A stretch of DNA of 39,580 bases. It comes from CAYGLF01 sp964350945. Its GTDB lineage: Bacteria > Chlamydiota > Chlamydiia > Chlamydiales > JAAZZY01. Positions 16,405-25,170 of this stretch are shown one piece after another. How positions within the stretch are numbered: the stretch's first letter is position 1; every line of letters begins with the position of its first letter. The stretch lies in NCBI GenBank assembly GCA_964350945.1, contig CAYGLF010000012.1:1-39580 (forward strand), read 5' to 3'. A program made the translations under genes and the position numbers. The notes below the pieces were generated by a model, which had not been told where the DNA came from, searched no databases, and was given only the letters and a program-made list of their open reading frames with translations.

Positions 16405-17706
16405 GTGCCCATCGTGATTGGGGCACGCTCTTCTAAGTTGTCGATTTTGCAGACTGAAGAGGTCTTGCGTGCCATCCACTACTACTATCCAAACTTAAAC
16501 TGGATCGTTAAAGTTTGTAAAACAAAAGGAGATTTAGATCTAAAAAGCTCCTTGCGCAATTTGGATAAGAGTAACTTTTTTACTCATGAGCTAGATCAAT
16601 GGCTGATGAATCATAAATGCCGCATTACGATTCATTCAGCTAAAGATTTACCCGACCCCTTACCTGAAGGATTACAAGTAATTGCCATTACAGAGCCAAT
16701 TAACGAAGAAGATGTTCTAGTGCTTCATCCCGATATTTCGATTAGCAGCTTACCCAAAAAACTTAAAATAGCGACTTCTTCTTTAAATAGAGAGCGCAAT
16801 GTTCTGCAAATGATACCTTCAGCTCAAATTGTAGATGTTCGTGGGACCATCGACCAGAGGCTAGAAGAAATCAACTCGAAAAAAGTCGATGGTGTGGTGA
16901 TTGCCAAAGCGGCTCTGATGCGGCTAGGTTATGATCATTTAAATATCCTTAAACTAAAAGGCCCTACCACCCCCTTGCAGGGGAGCTTAGCTATTTTAGC
17001 ACGTCGAGGTGATGTAAAGATGCAGCAAGTTTTTCATTCTATAGACTCTAGGCAAAAAAAGCGCTGTCTCTATACAGGGCTGAATGCTTCAGGTTTTTTA
17101 ACTTCTGGAAGTGTCACTCAATGTCCTTTGATTCAAATTAAACCGCTGCCCTCACCCTCTTTTCAAGATTTAATGAGCTTTTTAGAAACTTCAACCTTTT
17201 TATTAATCACTAGCCAAACGAGTGTTTCTCTCCTTCTAAAGCTTTTAAAAGATCTGAAAATCCCCAGAAAATTGGTTGAGGAACAAAAGATCATTGCCGT
17301 TGGTAAATCCAGCTCCTTGTCTCTTCAAAAAGAGGGGATTTATTGCTCATATATCGCACAAGAAGAGTCTCAAGAAGGGTTGATTAAACTGATTGAGCGT
17401 ATTCCAAGAGATCCCAATGAGAAGATCTTTTATCCCAAATCTAGGCGTGCTCGCCCCCTTTTAGAGAATTATTTAAAACAAAGTAAGATCCTATTCCAAA
17501 CACTTGACCTCTATGACACGATCTCAGTCAAACTTAAGAAAAAGCCTTGTCTAGAGAATTTTGATCAAGTGGTTCTAACAAGCCCTTCTGGAGTTAATTC
17601 TTTTTTTGAAAATTTCAAAGAAGTTCCAGGAAATTTAGAGTTTATTTGTAAGGGGCCCGTGACGGCTGAGCGCCTGCAGCAAGTTTTGAATTTGAGTGTC
17701 GTTTGA
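16405..17706 (+). CDS. hemCD: HemC-HemD fusion: short porphobilinogen deaminase plus uroporphyrinogen-III synthase
   Basis: The first half (about 1-213) is HemC-like. It opens PIVIGARSSKLS, has IHSAKDLPDPLPEG with the catalytic Asp at about 81, TSSLNRERN (125-133; E. coli has SSLRR, so one Arg is Asn here), DVRGTIDQRL with two substrate-binding Arg (about 146, 152), and GSLAILARRGD. It then stops where domain 3 should begin, so the cofactor cysteine region (…GGCQVP) is absent. The second half (about 219-433) looks like HemD, with a Rossmann-type pattern and LTSPSGVNSFF. The GTG at 16405 puts the start at the normal HemC N-terminus, with AAGG upstream. An ATG at 16330 would overlap radA by 68 bases and adds residues the family lacks. 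Confidence 0.8.
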   Translation: MPIVIGARSSKLSILQTEEVLRAIHYYYPNLNWIVKVCKTKGDLDLKSSLRNLDKSNFFTHELDQWLMNHKCRITIHSAKDLPDPLPEGLQVIAITEPINEEDVLVLHPDISISSLPKKLKIATSSLNRERNVLQMIPSAQIVDVRGTIDQRLEEINSKKVDGVVIAKAALMRLGYDHLNILKLKGPTTPLQGSLAILARRGDVKMQQVFHSIDSRQKKRCLYTGLNASGFLTSGSVTQCPLIQIKPLPSPSFQDLMSFLETSTFLLITSQTSVSLLLKLLKDLKIPRKLVEEQKIIAVGKSSSLSLQKEGIYCSYIAQEESQEGLIKLIERIPRDPNEKIFYPKSRRARPLLENYLKQSKILFQTLDLYDTISVKLKKKPCLENFDQVVLTSPSGVNSFFENFKEVPGNLEFICKGPVTAERLQQVLNLSVV

Positions 17707-17776
17707 TATATTATCTAAAGAATTTAATTTAAGGTATTTATAAACTAATCAAGCTCCATAGAAAGCTCTTGGGAGG

Positions 17777-17810
17777 TCTTTTCTCAAAAACGAAGCTTTG
17801 CTAGAAAAGA
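17777..17810. repeat. Inverted repeat in the hemCD downstream gap
   Basis: TCTTTTCT (17777-17784) and AGAAAAGA (17803-17810) form a perfect 8-bp stem with an 18-base loop. There is no T-run, so it is not a standard terminator. The rest of the gap (17707-17899) holds the candidate −10 for the next gene. Confidence 0.35.
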
Positions 17811-17869
17811 ACAATCTTAAATAGCCCCATTCTTTATCTGATCTTTAAGGAATCTTGTTATCATTGTAC

Positions 17870-17875
17870 TATAAT
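17870..17875 (+). promoter_or_regulatory. Candidate −10 for the Pro-rich repeat protein
   Basis: A perfect TATAAT lies at 17870-17875 without a convincing −35. Transcription would begin near 17882, after the upstream ATG at 17855. This supports the start at 17900. Confidence 0.35.
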
Positions 17876-17899
17876 AATAAAAAGATAGTAAGGTTTCCT

Positions 17900-19216
17900 A
17901 TGGTCGTTATGCTTAATAAGCAGTCTTTTCAACAAATCGTTGATAAGTATTGCGAACCACAATTTATTCAGGGTGTTTACTCAAAATCAGCAGAACACTT
18001 TGCAGGTAAATCAGCTTCAGCTCAATTACCACCTGCATCGCTTCCACAAGATGATAGGGTCTCTTTAGCGGCTCAGGACGCAATACCTTCTTTGGATAGG
18101 CCAATAGGTGCGGTTTCAAAAGCTGTAAAAGGGTCGCCTATAGAATATTTTGCAGAGAATCCTGCTCCATCGCCCGGTGTGCTTCCGAAAGAGGAGAAAT
18201 CATCTGCTGACGCTCAAGATCAGACGCCCCCTTTAGGCAACTCAAGAGGTGTTTCCCCAGCAGTTACTGGAAGATCTCCTGTTGAATGTCCTGTAAAACA
18301 AGCTTCAACACTGCCCGGACATGAGCCTAAACCAGGATTTTTCACTTCTGTTTTTGAAGCTGTTAGTGATGCCCTTTATTGGCCTGCTGCAAGCACCGCT
18401 CAATATATTAGAAGATGCTTTTATCAAACAGAGTACGAACTGTTAATTGCTACAACCATGTCGAATCAGCAGGTTCGTGTTACGCGTCATATGTTTGGTG
18501 AGAGAAACTACCTTTATGGTCATTCGATCAATAACCCAATCTACAATAGATTCTTAAATCCTACTAAAATTTACCAAGAGTGGGGGATTAGTCGGGGTGC
18601 TAAAATGACAGCCCTAGAGCTTTGCAAAACAGCTCCCTATGTGCTGCAAGAGCATATCAAAAAATTACATGACCAAATTACCCAATCAATTGATCCTTTG
18701 TTGCTCATGACTCACGAAACTGTAGGGTCTTCTAGCTGTACTGATAGAGAAACTATGATCCGCCTTGAGAAAAGTCTCCTAATAGCTTTAGAAAATGCGA
18801 GCAATCAAGTAGCAGATCTCATTCAACCATCAACAAACGGTACGAATTATACTTTAAGACGTGTCAAAGACAAGCTGGTTAGTGATCTAGACCAACACTT
18901 TCCTGATGTCACAGATGTAGAAAGCCGTGATAGGTACAAGGTAAGTCCTCTCAAGATGAACTTAAGAGACTCTTTTGACTTTGCCAACAAATATGCAGAA
19001 ACAGTTATTCAAAATAACAAGTCTATGGTGCGCCATCTTAAAAATCCTCTAGAGATGAACTGTTCGATTGAAGAGCATCGAGCTCGACTTCATAGTATCT
19101 ATGAAGAGGTAACAGCTTTTAAAACAGCCCAAGAGGATATTCTAGCTGACATGGAACAAAATATTAGACAGCATGAAAATATTATTTATGGGCGATCTCT
19201 TTGCGTAAAGGCTTAG
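17900..19216 (+). CDS. Pro-rich repeat protein, candidate effector, 438 aa
   Basis: I do not recognise the family. From ATG 17900 (AAGG at 17890-17893, six bases upstream) the N-terminal 150 residues are low-complexity and rich in Pro, Ala and Ser. They contain about two and a half imperfect repeats of 47-50 residues beginning EHFAGKSAS (32), EYFAENPAP (82) and ECPVKQAS (129); each holds a LPxxxxxxSxxAQD-type core and ends in a xGSP/xRSP step. The rest (about 150-438) is helical and coiled, without membrane segments. It sits between hemCD and sod, where C. trachomatis has other genes by my recollection. A disordered repeat N-terminus plus helical body fits type III effectors, but this is inference. 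Confidence 0.7.
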   Translation: MVVMLNKQSFQQIVDKYCEPQFIQGVYSKSAEHFAGKSASAQLPPASLPQDDRVSLAAQDAIPSLDRPIGAVSKAVKGSPIEYFAENPAPSPGVLPKEEKSSADAQDQTPPLGNSRGVSPAVTGRSPVECPVKQASTLPGHEPKPGFFTSVFEAVSDALYWPAASTAQYIRRCFYQTEYELLIATTMSNQQVRVTRHMFGERNYLYGHSINNPIYNRFLNPTKIYQEWGISRGAKMTALELCKTAPYVLQEHIKKLHDQITQSIDPLLLMTHETVGSSSCTDRETMIRLEKSLLIALENASNQVADLIQPSTNGTNYTLRRVKDKLVSDLDQHFPDVTDVESRDRYKVSPLKMNLRDSFDFANKYAETVIQNNKSMVRHLKNPLEMNCSIEEHRARLHSIYEEVTAFKTAQEDILADMEQNIRQHENIIYGRSLCVKA

Positions 19217-19262
19217 CCATAATTTGTTCTAAAAGCATGATGAGCCTCTACCTGACCTGGCT

Positions 19263-19291
19263 TTGTTTTGACATAATATTTCAAAGATATT
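19263..19291 (+). promoter_or_regulatory. Weak candidate promoter for sod
   Basis: TTGTTT (19263-19268), 17 bases, then GATATT (19286-19291). A perfect TTGACA also occurs at 19268-19273, but its spacing to any −10 is poor. Both readings are weak. Confidence 0.25.
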
Positions 19292-19318
19292 ACCTTGTTT
19301 GTAAAAAAAGGATATCTT

Positions 19319-19921
19319 ATGAATTACCAACTTCCCGATCTACCCTATGCCTATGAAGCCCTAGAGCCTGTGATTAGTCGTGAGATCATGCAAATTCACC
19401 ACCAAAAACACCACCAAGCTTATGTCAACAATCTGAACAAGGCCTTAGAAGCTTCTCAGAAGGTTACTGAAAATAAACAGATAGATCAAATGATTGCTTT
19501 TCAAAGTGCGATTAAATTCAATGGGGGCGGTCACGTCAACCACAGTCTTTTTTGGGAGAATTTAGCTCCACCAAAAGAAAGTGGGGAGCCACAGGGAGAT
19601 CTCCTTAAATCAATTGAAAAAAACTTTGGTTCTGTAGATAAAATGATCGAAGAGATGAGCGCAAAATCAGCTGCTGTTCAAGGGTCCGGCTGGGGCTGGC
19701 TGGCAATGCATCCTCAAAAAAAATCTTTATCAATTGCGACTTGTCAAAACCAAGATCCTCTGGCGACTCAAGGGCTGATTCCTCTTTTAGGAATTGACGT
19801 GTGGGAGCACGCTTATTACCTGCAGTACAAAAATGTGCGCCCTGACTACCTAAAGGCGATTTGGCAAGTGATCAACTGGAAAACTGTCGAAAAAAGATTT
19901 GAAAAAGGGCTTGTAAAGTAG
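19319..19921 (+). CDS. sodM: Fe/Mn superoxide dismutase
   Basis: This enzyme dismutates superoxide in the cytoplasm. From ATG 19319 (AAAGGA at 19307-19312) it is 200 aa, the usual length. Metal ligands are visible: His27 (in QIHHQKHH), His75 (VNHSLFW), Asp160 and His164 (GIDVWEHAYYLQY). The GGGHVNHSLFWENLAP block favours a manganese-type or cambialistic enzyme, but metal choice cannot be settled from sequence. An ATG at 19295 adds eight odd residues and lacks the ribosome site. C. trachomatis has sodM beside accD, the same order as here by recollection. Confidence 0.95.
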   Translation: MNYQLPDLPYAYEALEPVISREIMQIHHQKHHQAYVNNLNKALEASQKVTENKQIDQMIAFQSAIKFNGGGHVNHSLFWENLAPPKESGEPQGDLLKSIEKNFGSVDKMIEEMSAKSAAVQGSGWGWLAMHPQKKSLSIATCQNQDPLATQGLIPLLGIDVWEHAYYLQYKNVRPDYLKAIWQVINWKTVEKRFEKGLVK

Positions 19922-20001
19922 CTTTTTGAATTTCCCCAAAAACTTGATTTATATGCGTTTATAATTTAAAATTGAGACTTTGAATCTACCATTAAAGTGT
20001 T

Positions 20002-20937
20002 ATGAAGTTATTTTCTAGAAGTAAGCCAAAAATAAAAGTTCAAGAAACTAAAAATGAGAGTTTTGATGGCTGGCTCAAATGCACGCATTGTAAAGAGCTG
20101 GTTCACCTCAAAGAACTTGAGCAAAATACCAACTGCTGCCCTAAATGTGATTATCACTATCGCATCTCTATCCACGATAGAATCCGTATCTTAGCCGATG
20201 CCGGGAGTTTTGAAGAGCTATTTGAAGGAATTCAGCCAACAGATCCTCTGAAGTTTAATGATACAGAGTCTTATCAGGCACGTATTGGGCGGGCGCAGAA
20301 AAAAACAAAGCGTTCGGAAGCAGTGATGGTGGGAACCTGTACTATCCACCAAAAACCGGCAGCCTTAGGAATTTTAGATTTTGGCTTTATGGGTGGCTCA
20401 ATGGGGTCAGTGGTAGGGGAGAAACTAACCCTTTTAATAGAGTATGCCAAAGACCATAGCCTTCCATTAATTATCGTATCCGCATCAGGAGGCGCTCGTA
20501 TGCAAGAGTCCGCGCTGTCTTTAATGCAGATGGCAAAAACTTCTGCGGCACTCGCTCTTTTTGCTAAAGCCTCTTTGCCTTATATCTCGGTTTTAACCAA
20601 CCCCACAACGGGGGGAGTAACCGCTTCTTTTGCATCTTTAGGAGATGTGATTATCGCAGAGCCAAAAGCTCTGATCTGTTTTGCTGGTCCTCGTGTAATA
20701 GAGCAAACTATTGGTGAAAAATTGCCTCAAGAAGCTCAGAAATCAGAGTTCTTATTAGAGCATGGTATGATTGACTGTATCGTTAAGCGTAAAGATTTAA
20801 AGGATAAAATAAGCCTGTTTATGGACTATTTAACACGCGAGGATACACTAAAAAAGCAACAAAAAGGTTCTCTGGAAAATCTGAAACGAGCTAAACTCTT
20901 TAATTTAGAAAATGTCCTGACCCAAGAAGAATCATAA
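20002..20937 (+). CDS. accD: Acetyl-CoA carboxylase carboxyltransferase subunit beta
   Basis: AccD with AccA transfers carboxyl from biotin to acetyl-CoA, the first step of fatty-acid synthesis. The 311-aa protein has the N-terminal zinc ribbon CTHC (27-30) with CPKC (46-49) and crotonase-like blocks DFGFMGGSMGSVVGEK, SASGGARMQES and TTGGVTASFA. Its stop overlaps the dut start by one base (TAATG), so the two are translationally coupled. A TATAAT at 19960-19965 may belong to its promoter, but no good −35 is seen. Confidence 0.97.
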   Translation: MKLFSRSKPKIKVQETKNESFDGWLKCTHCKELVHLKELEQNTNCCPKCDYHYRISIHDRIRILADAGSFEELFEGIQPTDPLKFNDTESYQARIGRAQKKTKRSEAVMVGTCTIHQKPAALGILDFGFMGGSMGSVVGEKLTLLIEYAKDHSLPLIIVSASGGARMQESALSLMQMAKTSAALALFAKASLPYISVLTNPTTGGVTASFASLGDVIIAEPKALICFAGPRVIEQTIGEKLPQEAQKSEFLLEHGMIDCIVKRKDLKDKISLFMDYLTREDTLKKQQKGSLENLKRAKLFNLENVLTQEES

Positions 20938-21386
20938 TGGAATACGTTGATGTTGGTTTACAGCTTTTAGAGAAAGAAATAGAACCTCCTTGTTATGCTA
21001 CCCCAGGATCCTCAGGTGCGGATATAAGGGCCTTTTTAAGTGAAGAAATTAGACTGCCTCCTGGTCAGTCTATTTTGGTGCCAACAGGGTTAAAGTTTGA
21101 AATACCAGATGGTTATGAAATACAAGTGCGTCCGCGCAGTGGCCTTGCCTTTAGAAACCAAATTACAGTTTTAAATACTCCGGCAACCATTGACTCTGAT
21201 TATCGGGGAGAATTGAAAGTCATTTTGATCAATCATGGAACTCAAGATTTTGTCATTGAGCCCTCAATGAGAATTGCTCAAATTGTCATCGCTCCTGTCG
21301 TTCAAGCTGTTTTTCAGCGTAAAGAAGAAGTTAGCATCTCAACTCAAAGGGGAGAGGGCGGTTTTGGTCATACAGGTCAGTTCTAA
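20937..21386 (+). CDS. dut: dUTP diphosphatase
   Basis: dUTPase hydrolyses dUTP to dUMP, keeping uracil out of DNA. The 149-aa protein has all five trimeric dUTPase motifs: PGSSGADIRAF (I), RPRSGLAF (II), NTPATIDSDYRGELKV (III), MRIAQIVIAPV (IV) and RGEGGFGHTG (V). The start overlaps the accD stop by one base. Its end overlaps the likely ptsN start by 23 bases. Confidence 0.97.
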   Translation: MEYVDVGLQLLEKEIEPPCYATPGSSGADIRAFLSEEIRLPPGQSILVPTGLKFEIPDGYEIQVRPRSGLAFRNQITVLNTPATIDSDYRGELKVILINHGTQDFVIEPSMRIAQIVIAPVVQAVFQRKEEVSISTQRGEGGFGHTGQF

Positions 21387-21843
21387 ATCTAAATCTCCAG
21401 CAAGTATATCTACGTACCTTCATGCAAATTCTATTTGTTACCTCGACGCTGAAAGTCCCAAAGAAGCTATCAATCAGCTTATTGAGAGTCTCTCAAAGGA
21501 TCAGAGATTAAAAAGTAAAAAAGAATTTTATGAGGCCGTCTTAGAACGAGAAAAAACAGCCTCAACCGGTATTGGAATGGGGGTTGCAATCCCTCATGCT
21601 AAGCTATCATGTTACGATGATTTTTTTATTGCTCTAGGTATTTTAAAGAAAGGAATCCCCTGGAATTCTATGGATCAGGCTGATGTGCAGCTTATTTTTC
21701 TAATAGGAGGGCCTGATGATCGTCAGTGCCATTATTTGAATCTCCTCTCACAGCTCACTCTCTTCTTACGGGATCAAGGAGTTCGCAAGAAACTGTTGAC
21801 GATAACTAATCCAGAACAGATTATTGAAATATTTAAAAATTAA
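21364..21843 (+). CDS. ptsN: EIIA-Ntr family PTS protein (PtsN), copy 1
   Basis: This is a PTS EIIA domain of the PtsN type, usually a phospho-relay regulator of nitrogen or potassium physiology. The active-site His is in GMGVAIPHAKL (His78). TTG 21364 is chosen because AGGGGAGAGGG (21348-21358) precedes it and gives 159 aa, the normal size. A longer reading from ATG 21274 overlaps dut by 113 bases with unlikely residues. The gene overlaps dut by 23 bases and precedes the second ptsN by 16. No sugar-transport EIIB/C is nearby, so a regulatory role is likely. Confidence 0.85.
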   Translation: MVIQVSSKSKSPASISTYLHANSICYLDAESPKEAINQLIESLSKDQRLKSKKEFYEAVLEREKTASTGIGMGVAIPHAKLSCYDDFFIALGILKKGIPWNSMDQADVQLIFLIGGPDDRQCHYLNLLSQLTLFLRDQGVRKKLLTITNPEQIIEIFKN

Positions 21844-21859
21844 ATAAAAGGGTTCTTGC

Positions 21860-22552
21860 ATGGATCTTACTGTAAATGACATTTCCCACTTTCTCAAGAT
21901 CTCAGAAGAAACCGTTTTAAATTGGGCTGAACTTGGGAAAATACCTTCCTATAAACTCAATCAAGAATACCGGTTTAGTCGAGAAGAAATCGATGAATGG
22001 ATGATGAGGTATCTTAATGAAGAAGGCTCACCTCTCGATATTAACGAACATCCTGTAGGGTTGCAGCATTTTAATCTGTACCGAGCTTTGCACAAGGGGA
22101 TCGTCTTAGAAGATGTTCCAGGAGATAACAAGCAAGAGGTGATTTCTAACAGTATGAAGGTGATTTCTAGAAATCTCAATCTTGATGCGGAAGTCATCAC
22201 AAATCTGCTACTAGATCGAGAAAAATTGATGTCGACTTCTCTAAGTCGTGGCATTGCCGTGCCTCATACCAGAGATTTTTTGCTGTCGAGTGTTTTTGAT
22301 GTGGTTGCTACTGTCTATCCAAAAAAGCCCATTGAATTTGGTGCGCTCGATGGTCAGAAAGCGCACACACTCTTTTTCTTATTCGCCTGTCAGGATAAAA
22401 AGCATTTAAACTTACTCGCTAAGATTGCTTTTTTCTGCCACCAGGAAGAAAATCTAAAGATCTTGCAAAATAGGCCCTCTAAGAAAGAACTTTTAAATGC
22501 AGTTAGAATTTGGGAATCACAGCTGGCACATTCCCATCTTCAGCCAGCTTAA
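21860..22552 (+). CDS. ptsN: HTH-EIIA-Ntr fusion protein (PtsN-like), copy 2
   Basis: This 230-aa protein joins an N-terminal excisionase/MerR-like helix-turn-helix (residues 1-50, VNDISHFLKISEETVLNWAE … EYRFSREEIDEW) to a C-terminal EIIA-Ntr domain (about 75-225). The active-site His is in SRGIAVPHTRDF (His136). Chlamydiae carry a similar pair (CT290/CT291 as I recall). DNA-binding output controlled by phosphorylation is an inference from the fusion. AAAGGG (21847-21852) lies seven bases before the ATG. The stop overlaps the convergent clpC stop by four bases. Confidence 0.9.
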   Translation: MDLTVNDISHFLKISEETVLNWAELGKIPSYKLNQEYRFSREEIDEWMMRYLNEEGSPLDINEHPVGLQHFNLYRALHKGIVLEDVPGDNKQEVISNSMKVISRNLNLDAEVITNLLLDREKLMSTSLSRGIAVPHTRDFLLSSVFDVVATVYPKKPIEFGALDGQKAHTLFFLFACQDKKHLNLLAKIAFFCHQEENLKILQNRPSKKELLNAVRIWESQLAHSHLQPA

Positions 22553-25104
22553 AGCACTTTTTTATCCTCGCCCACAAGAGCTTTTTCCTCATCATCACTT
22601 TCTGTTTCAGAGTCTAGTTCTAGCTCTTTAAACTCAAGTTGGTTGCTCCCTTTACTGATATCAAAACCTCTTTTATGCAATTTGATAGAGGGGGATTGTA
22701 GCAGTTTCTCAGCAAGTACATCCTCAATATGCTCTTCAATAGTACGGCGTACAGGTCTAGCTCCCATCTCAGGTTGAAACCCGCGAGAGACCAAAAAGTC
22801 GATGGCTTCTGGATCGAGATTGAGATGAATTTTTTTATGATTGAGGCGTTGCTGTAGTTTTAAGAGCTCAAGTTCCACAACTTTTTTGAGGCTTTCTTTA
22901 TCTAATTGTTTAAAGATTACCATGCCGTCAATTCGATTGATAAACTCAGGCTTAAAGTGCTTTTTCACAGCTTCTTCAATTTTATTTGTAATCACTTCAT
23001 AGTTAGGTCTTCCCGCATGAACTCCAAAACCAACTTCCTGTGATTTTTTGATTAGGTCAGCACCTAAGTTAGAGGTCATAATAATAATGGTATTTCTAAA
23101 GTCAATCTTTCTGCCAAAGGAGTCCGTTAACCGACCTTCTTCTAGAATTTGTAGCAAAAGGTTCATGACATCAGGGTGTGCTTTTTCAACTTCATCAAAA
23201 AGAACAACGCTGTATGGTCTTTGACGTACTCGTTCTGTTAATTGCCCCCCTTCTTCATGACCCACATAGCCTGGAGGCGAACCTGTCATACGGCTAATGG
23301 CAAATTTTTCCATATACTCTGACATGTCGACTTGGATCAAAGACTCTTCACCACCAAACATATGTGCTGCAAGCTGGCGAGCTAACAGTGTTTTTCCAAC
23401 TCCAGTGGGTCCTAAAAACAAAAAGGCTCCGATAGGACGGTTAGGGTCTTTGATATCTGCACGGCTTCTGCGAATTGCTCTACAAACAGTATTAATAGCA
23501 TCGTCTTGGCCAATAATATTTCCCTTAAGAATTTCTTCCATCTTTAAGACTTTTGCCATTTCACCTTCTGTCAAACGACTTAGGGGGACGCCGGTTTGCT
23601 TGGAAACAATAGAAGCAACCTCATCTTCATCGACAATTACTTGATGCTCTTCTTTGTTGATCTCCCACTGAGAACGTACTTTTTGTAGTTGTTCTCTGAG
23701 ATTTTTTTCAGAGTCTCTTAGTTTGGCAGCTTTCTCGTACTCTTGTCCATCAATAGCCGCTTCCTTTGCAACTCGGGTCTCCTCGATAGTCGCCTCAAGC
23801 TTGGTAATTTCATCAGGTTGATTCATCATTGAAATACGCATTTTAGCTCCAGCTTCATCGATGAGGTCAATGGCCTTGTCTGGTAAAAAACGACCATGAA
23901 CATATCGGTCTGAGAGATTGGCGGCAGACTTAATAGCTTGATCTGTATAAATACACTTATGGTGCTCTTCGTATTTTACCTTTAAGCCTTTGAGAATTTC
24001 TTCAGTTTCCTTAATACTAGGTGGTGCAATGTGAATCTTTTGGAATCGTCTTTCTAAAGCAGCGTCTTTTTCGATATGCTTACGGTACTCATCGATGGTA
24101 GTTGCTCCAATACACTGTATTTCTCCTCTAGAGAGTGAAGGTTTTAAAATGTTTGAGGCGTCAATTGCACCTTCCGCAGCACCTGCTCCTACAATTGTAT
24201 GTAACTCATCAATAAAGAGTAAAATGTTACCATTTTTTTTGACTTCATCCATTACCGCTTTAATACGCTCTTCGAACTGACCGCGATATTTGGTTCCCGC
24301 AATCATCAGAGTTAAATCCAAAGAAATCAGTCTTTTTTTACGAAGGTTTTCTGGAACGTCTCCTTTTACAATTGCCTGAGCGAGACCCTCTACAATAGCT
24401 GTCTTACCTACTCCGGCTTCTCCAACTAAAACCGGATTGTTTTTACGACGACGGCATAAAATCAAGATCAAACGCTCAACTTCTTCTTTACGGCCAATGA
24501 CAGGGTCCATTTTTCCGGCTTTGCAAATTTCAGTTAAATCATGGCCATATGCTTTTAAAGCTGGGGTTTTTTCATTACCGCCCATAGACTTAGACTCATA
24601 GCTCTTAGCTTGGCCTAAATTATTTTGATTAGGCGAAGTTGAACCGATCGGAGGAAGTTGTAGGTTAAAGCTTTCCAGTTCTTTCAAAACGTCCTTGCGG
24701 ATCTCTTTTAAATCGACATTCAAATTTTCTAAAACTTGAGCAGCTACACCATCTGTTTGTCTTAAAAGGCCAAGAAGCAGGTGCTCGGTACCTACATAGT
24801 TATGGCTTAAATTAGTGGCTTCTTCATTAGCAGCTTCAAATACCCGCTTTACCTTTCCAGTCAAAGCAGGGTCACCATAAACCTGAATCTCAGGGCCATA
24901 TCCAACAAGCCGTTCTATTTCAGCGCGTACAGTTTCAAAATCGATGTTAAGGTTTCTAAGAACATTAACAGCAATACCTTGGCCTAATTTGAGAAGTCCA
25001 AGTAAGACATGTTCAGTTCCTAAATAATTGTGGTTGAGTCGTTGAGCTTCTTTTTTAGCAAGTTTGATGACTTGCTTGGCTCTATTTGTGAACTTGTCAA
25101 ACAT
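22549..25104 (-). CDS. clpC: ATP-dependent Clp protease ATPase subunit ClpC
   Basis: ClpC unfolds proteins for ClpP. The 851-aa protein is full length. It has two Clp-N repeats (about 1-145), AAA-1 with Walker A GEAGVGKT (228-235) and Walker B IDELH (298-302), a UVR-type middle segment YEKAAKLRDSEKNL (456-469), AAA-2 with Walker A GPTGVGKT (565-572), and the ClpB-D2-small domain. The tail is acidic. GAGAG lies seven bases before ATG 25104. It converges on the HTH-ptsN gene and diverges from lplA. No CIRCE element was found upstream, but other inverted repeats are present. Confidence 0.98.
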   Translation of the reverse strand: MFDKFTNRAKQVIKLAKKEAQRLNHNYLGTEHVLLGLLKLGQGIAVNVLRNLNIDFETVRAEIERLVGYGPEIQVYGDPALTGKVKRVFEAANEEATNLSHNYVGTEHLLLGLLRQTDGVAAQVLENLNVDLKEIRKDVLKELESFNLQLPPIGSTSPNQNNLGQAKSYESKSMGGNEKTPALKAYGHDLTEICKAGKMDPVIGRKEEVERLILILCRRRKNNPVLVGEAGVGKTAIVEGLAQAIVKGDVPENLRKKRLISLDLTLMIAGTKYRGQFEERIKAVMDEVKKNGNILLFIDELHTIVGAGAAEGAIDASNILKPSLSRGEIQCIGATTIDEYRKHIEKDAALERRFQKIHIAPPSIKETEEILKGLKVKYEEHHKCIYTDQAIKSAANLSDRYVHGRFLPDKAIDLIDEAGAKMRISMMNQPDEITKLEATIEETRVAKEAAIDGQEYEKAAKLRDSEKNLREQLQKVRSQWEINKEEHQVIVDEDEVASIVSKQTGVPLSRLTEGEMAKVLKMEEILKGNIIGQDDAINTVCRAIRRSRADIKDPNRPIGAFLFLGPTGVGKTLLARQLAAHMFGGEESLIQVDMSEYMEKFAISRMTGSPPGYVGHEEGGQLTERVRQRPYSVVLFDEVEKAHPDVMNLLLQILEEGRLTDSFGRKIDFRNTIIIMTSNLGADLIKKSQEVGFGVHAGRPNYEVITNKIEEAVKKHFKPEFINRIDGMVIFKQLDKESLKKVVELELLKLQQRLNHKKIHLNLDPEAIDFLVSRGFQPEMGARPVRRTIEEHIEDVLAEKLLQSPSIKLHKRGFDISKGSNQLEFKELELDSETESDDEEKALVGEDKKVL

Positions 25105-25147
25105 AAATATCTCTCAATTAATAGTTTATTAAAAATAAGGTTCTTTG

Positions 25148-25162
25148 TTAACCTCAGGTTAA
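25148..25162. promoter_or_regulatory. Operator-like palindrome between clpC and lplA
   Basis: TTAACCT-C-AGGTTAA is a perfect 7+1+7 inverted repeat. A weak minus-strand promoter, TTCAAT (25188-25193) and TTTAAT (25165-25170) with 17-base spacing, would start clpC transcription inside it. This is the position expected of a repressor site. Confidence 0.35.
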
Positions 25163-25170
25163 AAATTAAA

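Noticed and set aside
21274..21363. Longer ptsN reading starting inside dut
   Set aside because: It would overlap dut by over 110 bases and add residues not typical of PtsN. TTG 21364 has a good ribosome site.
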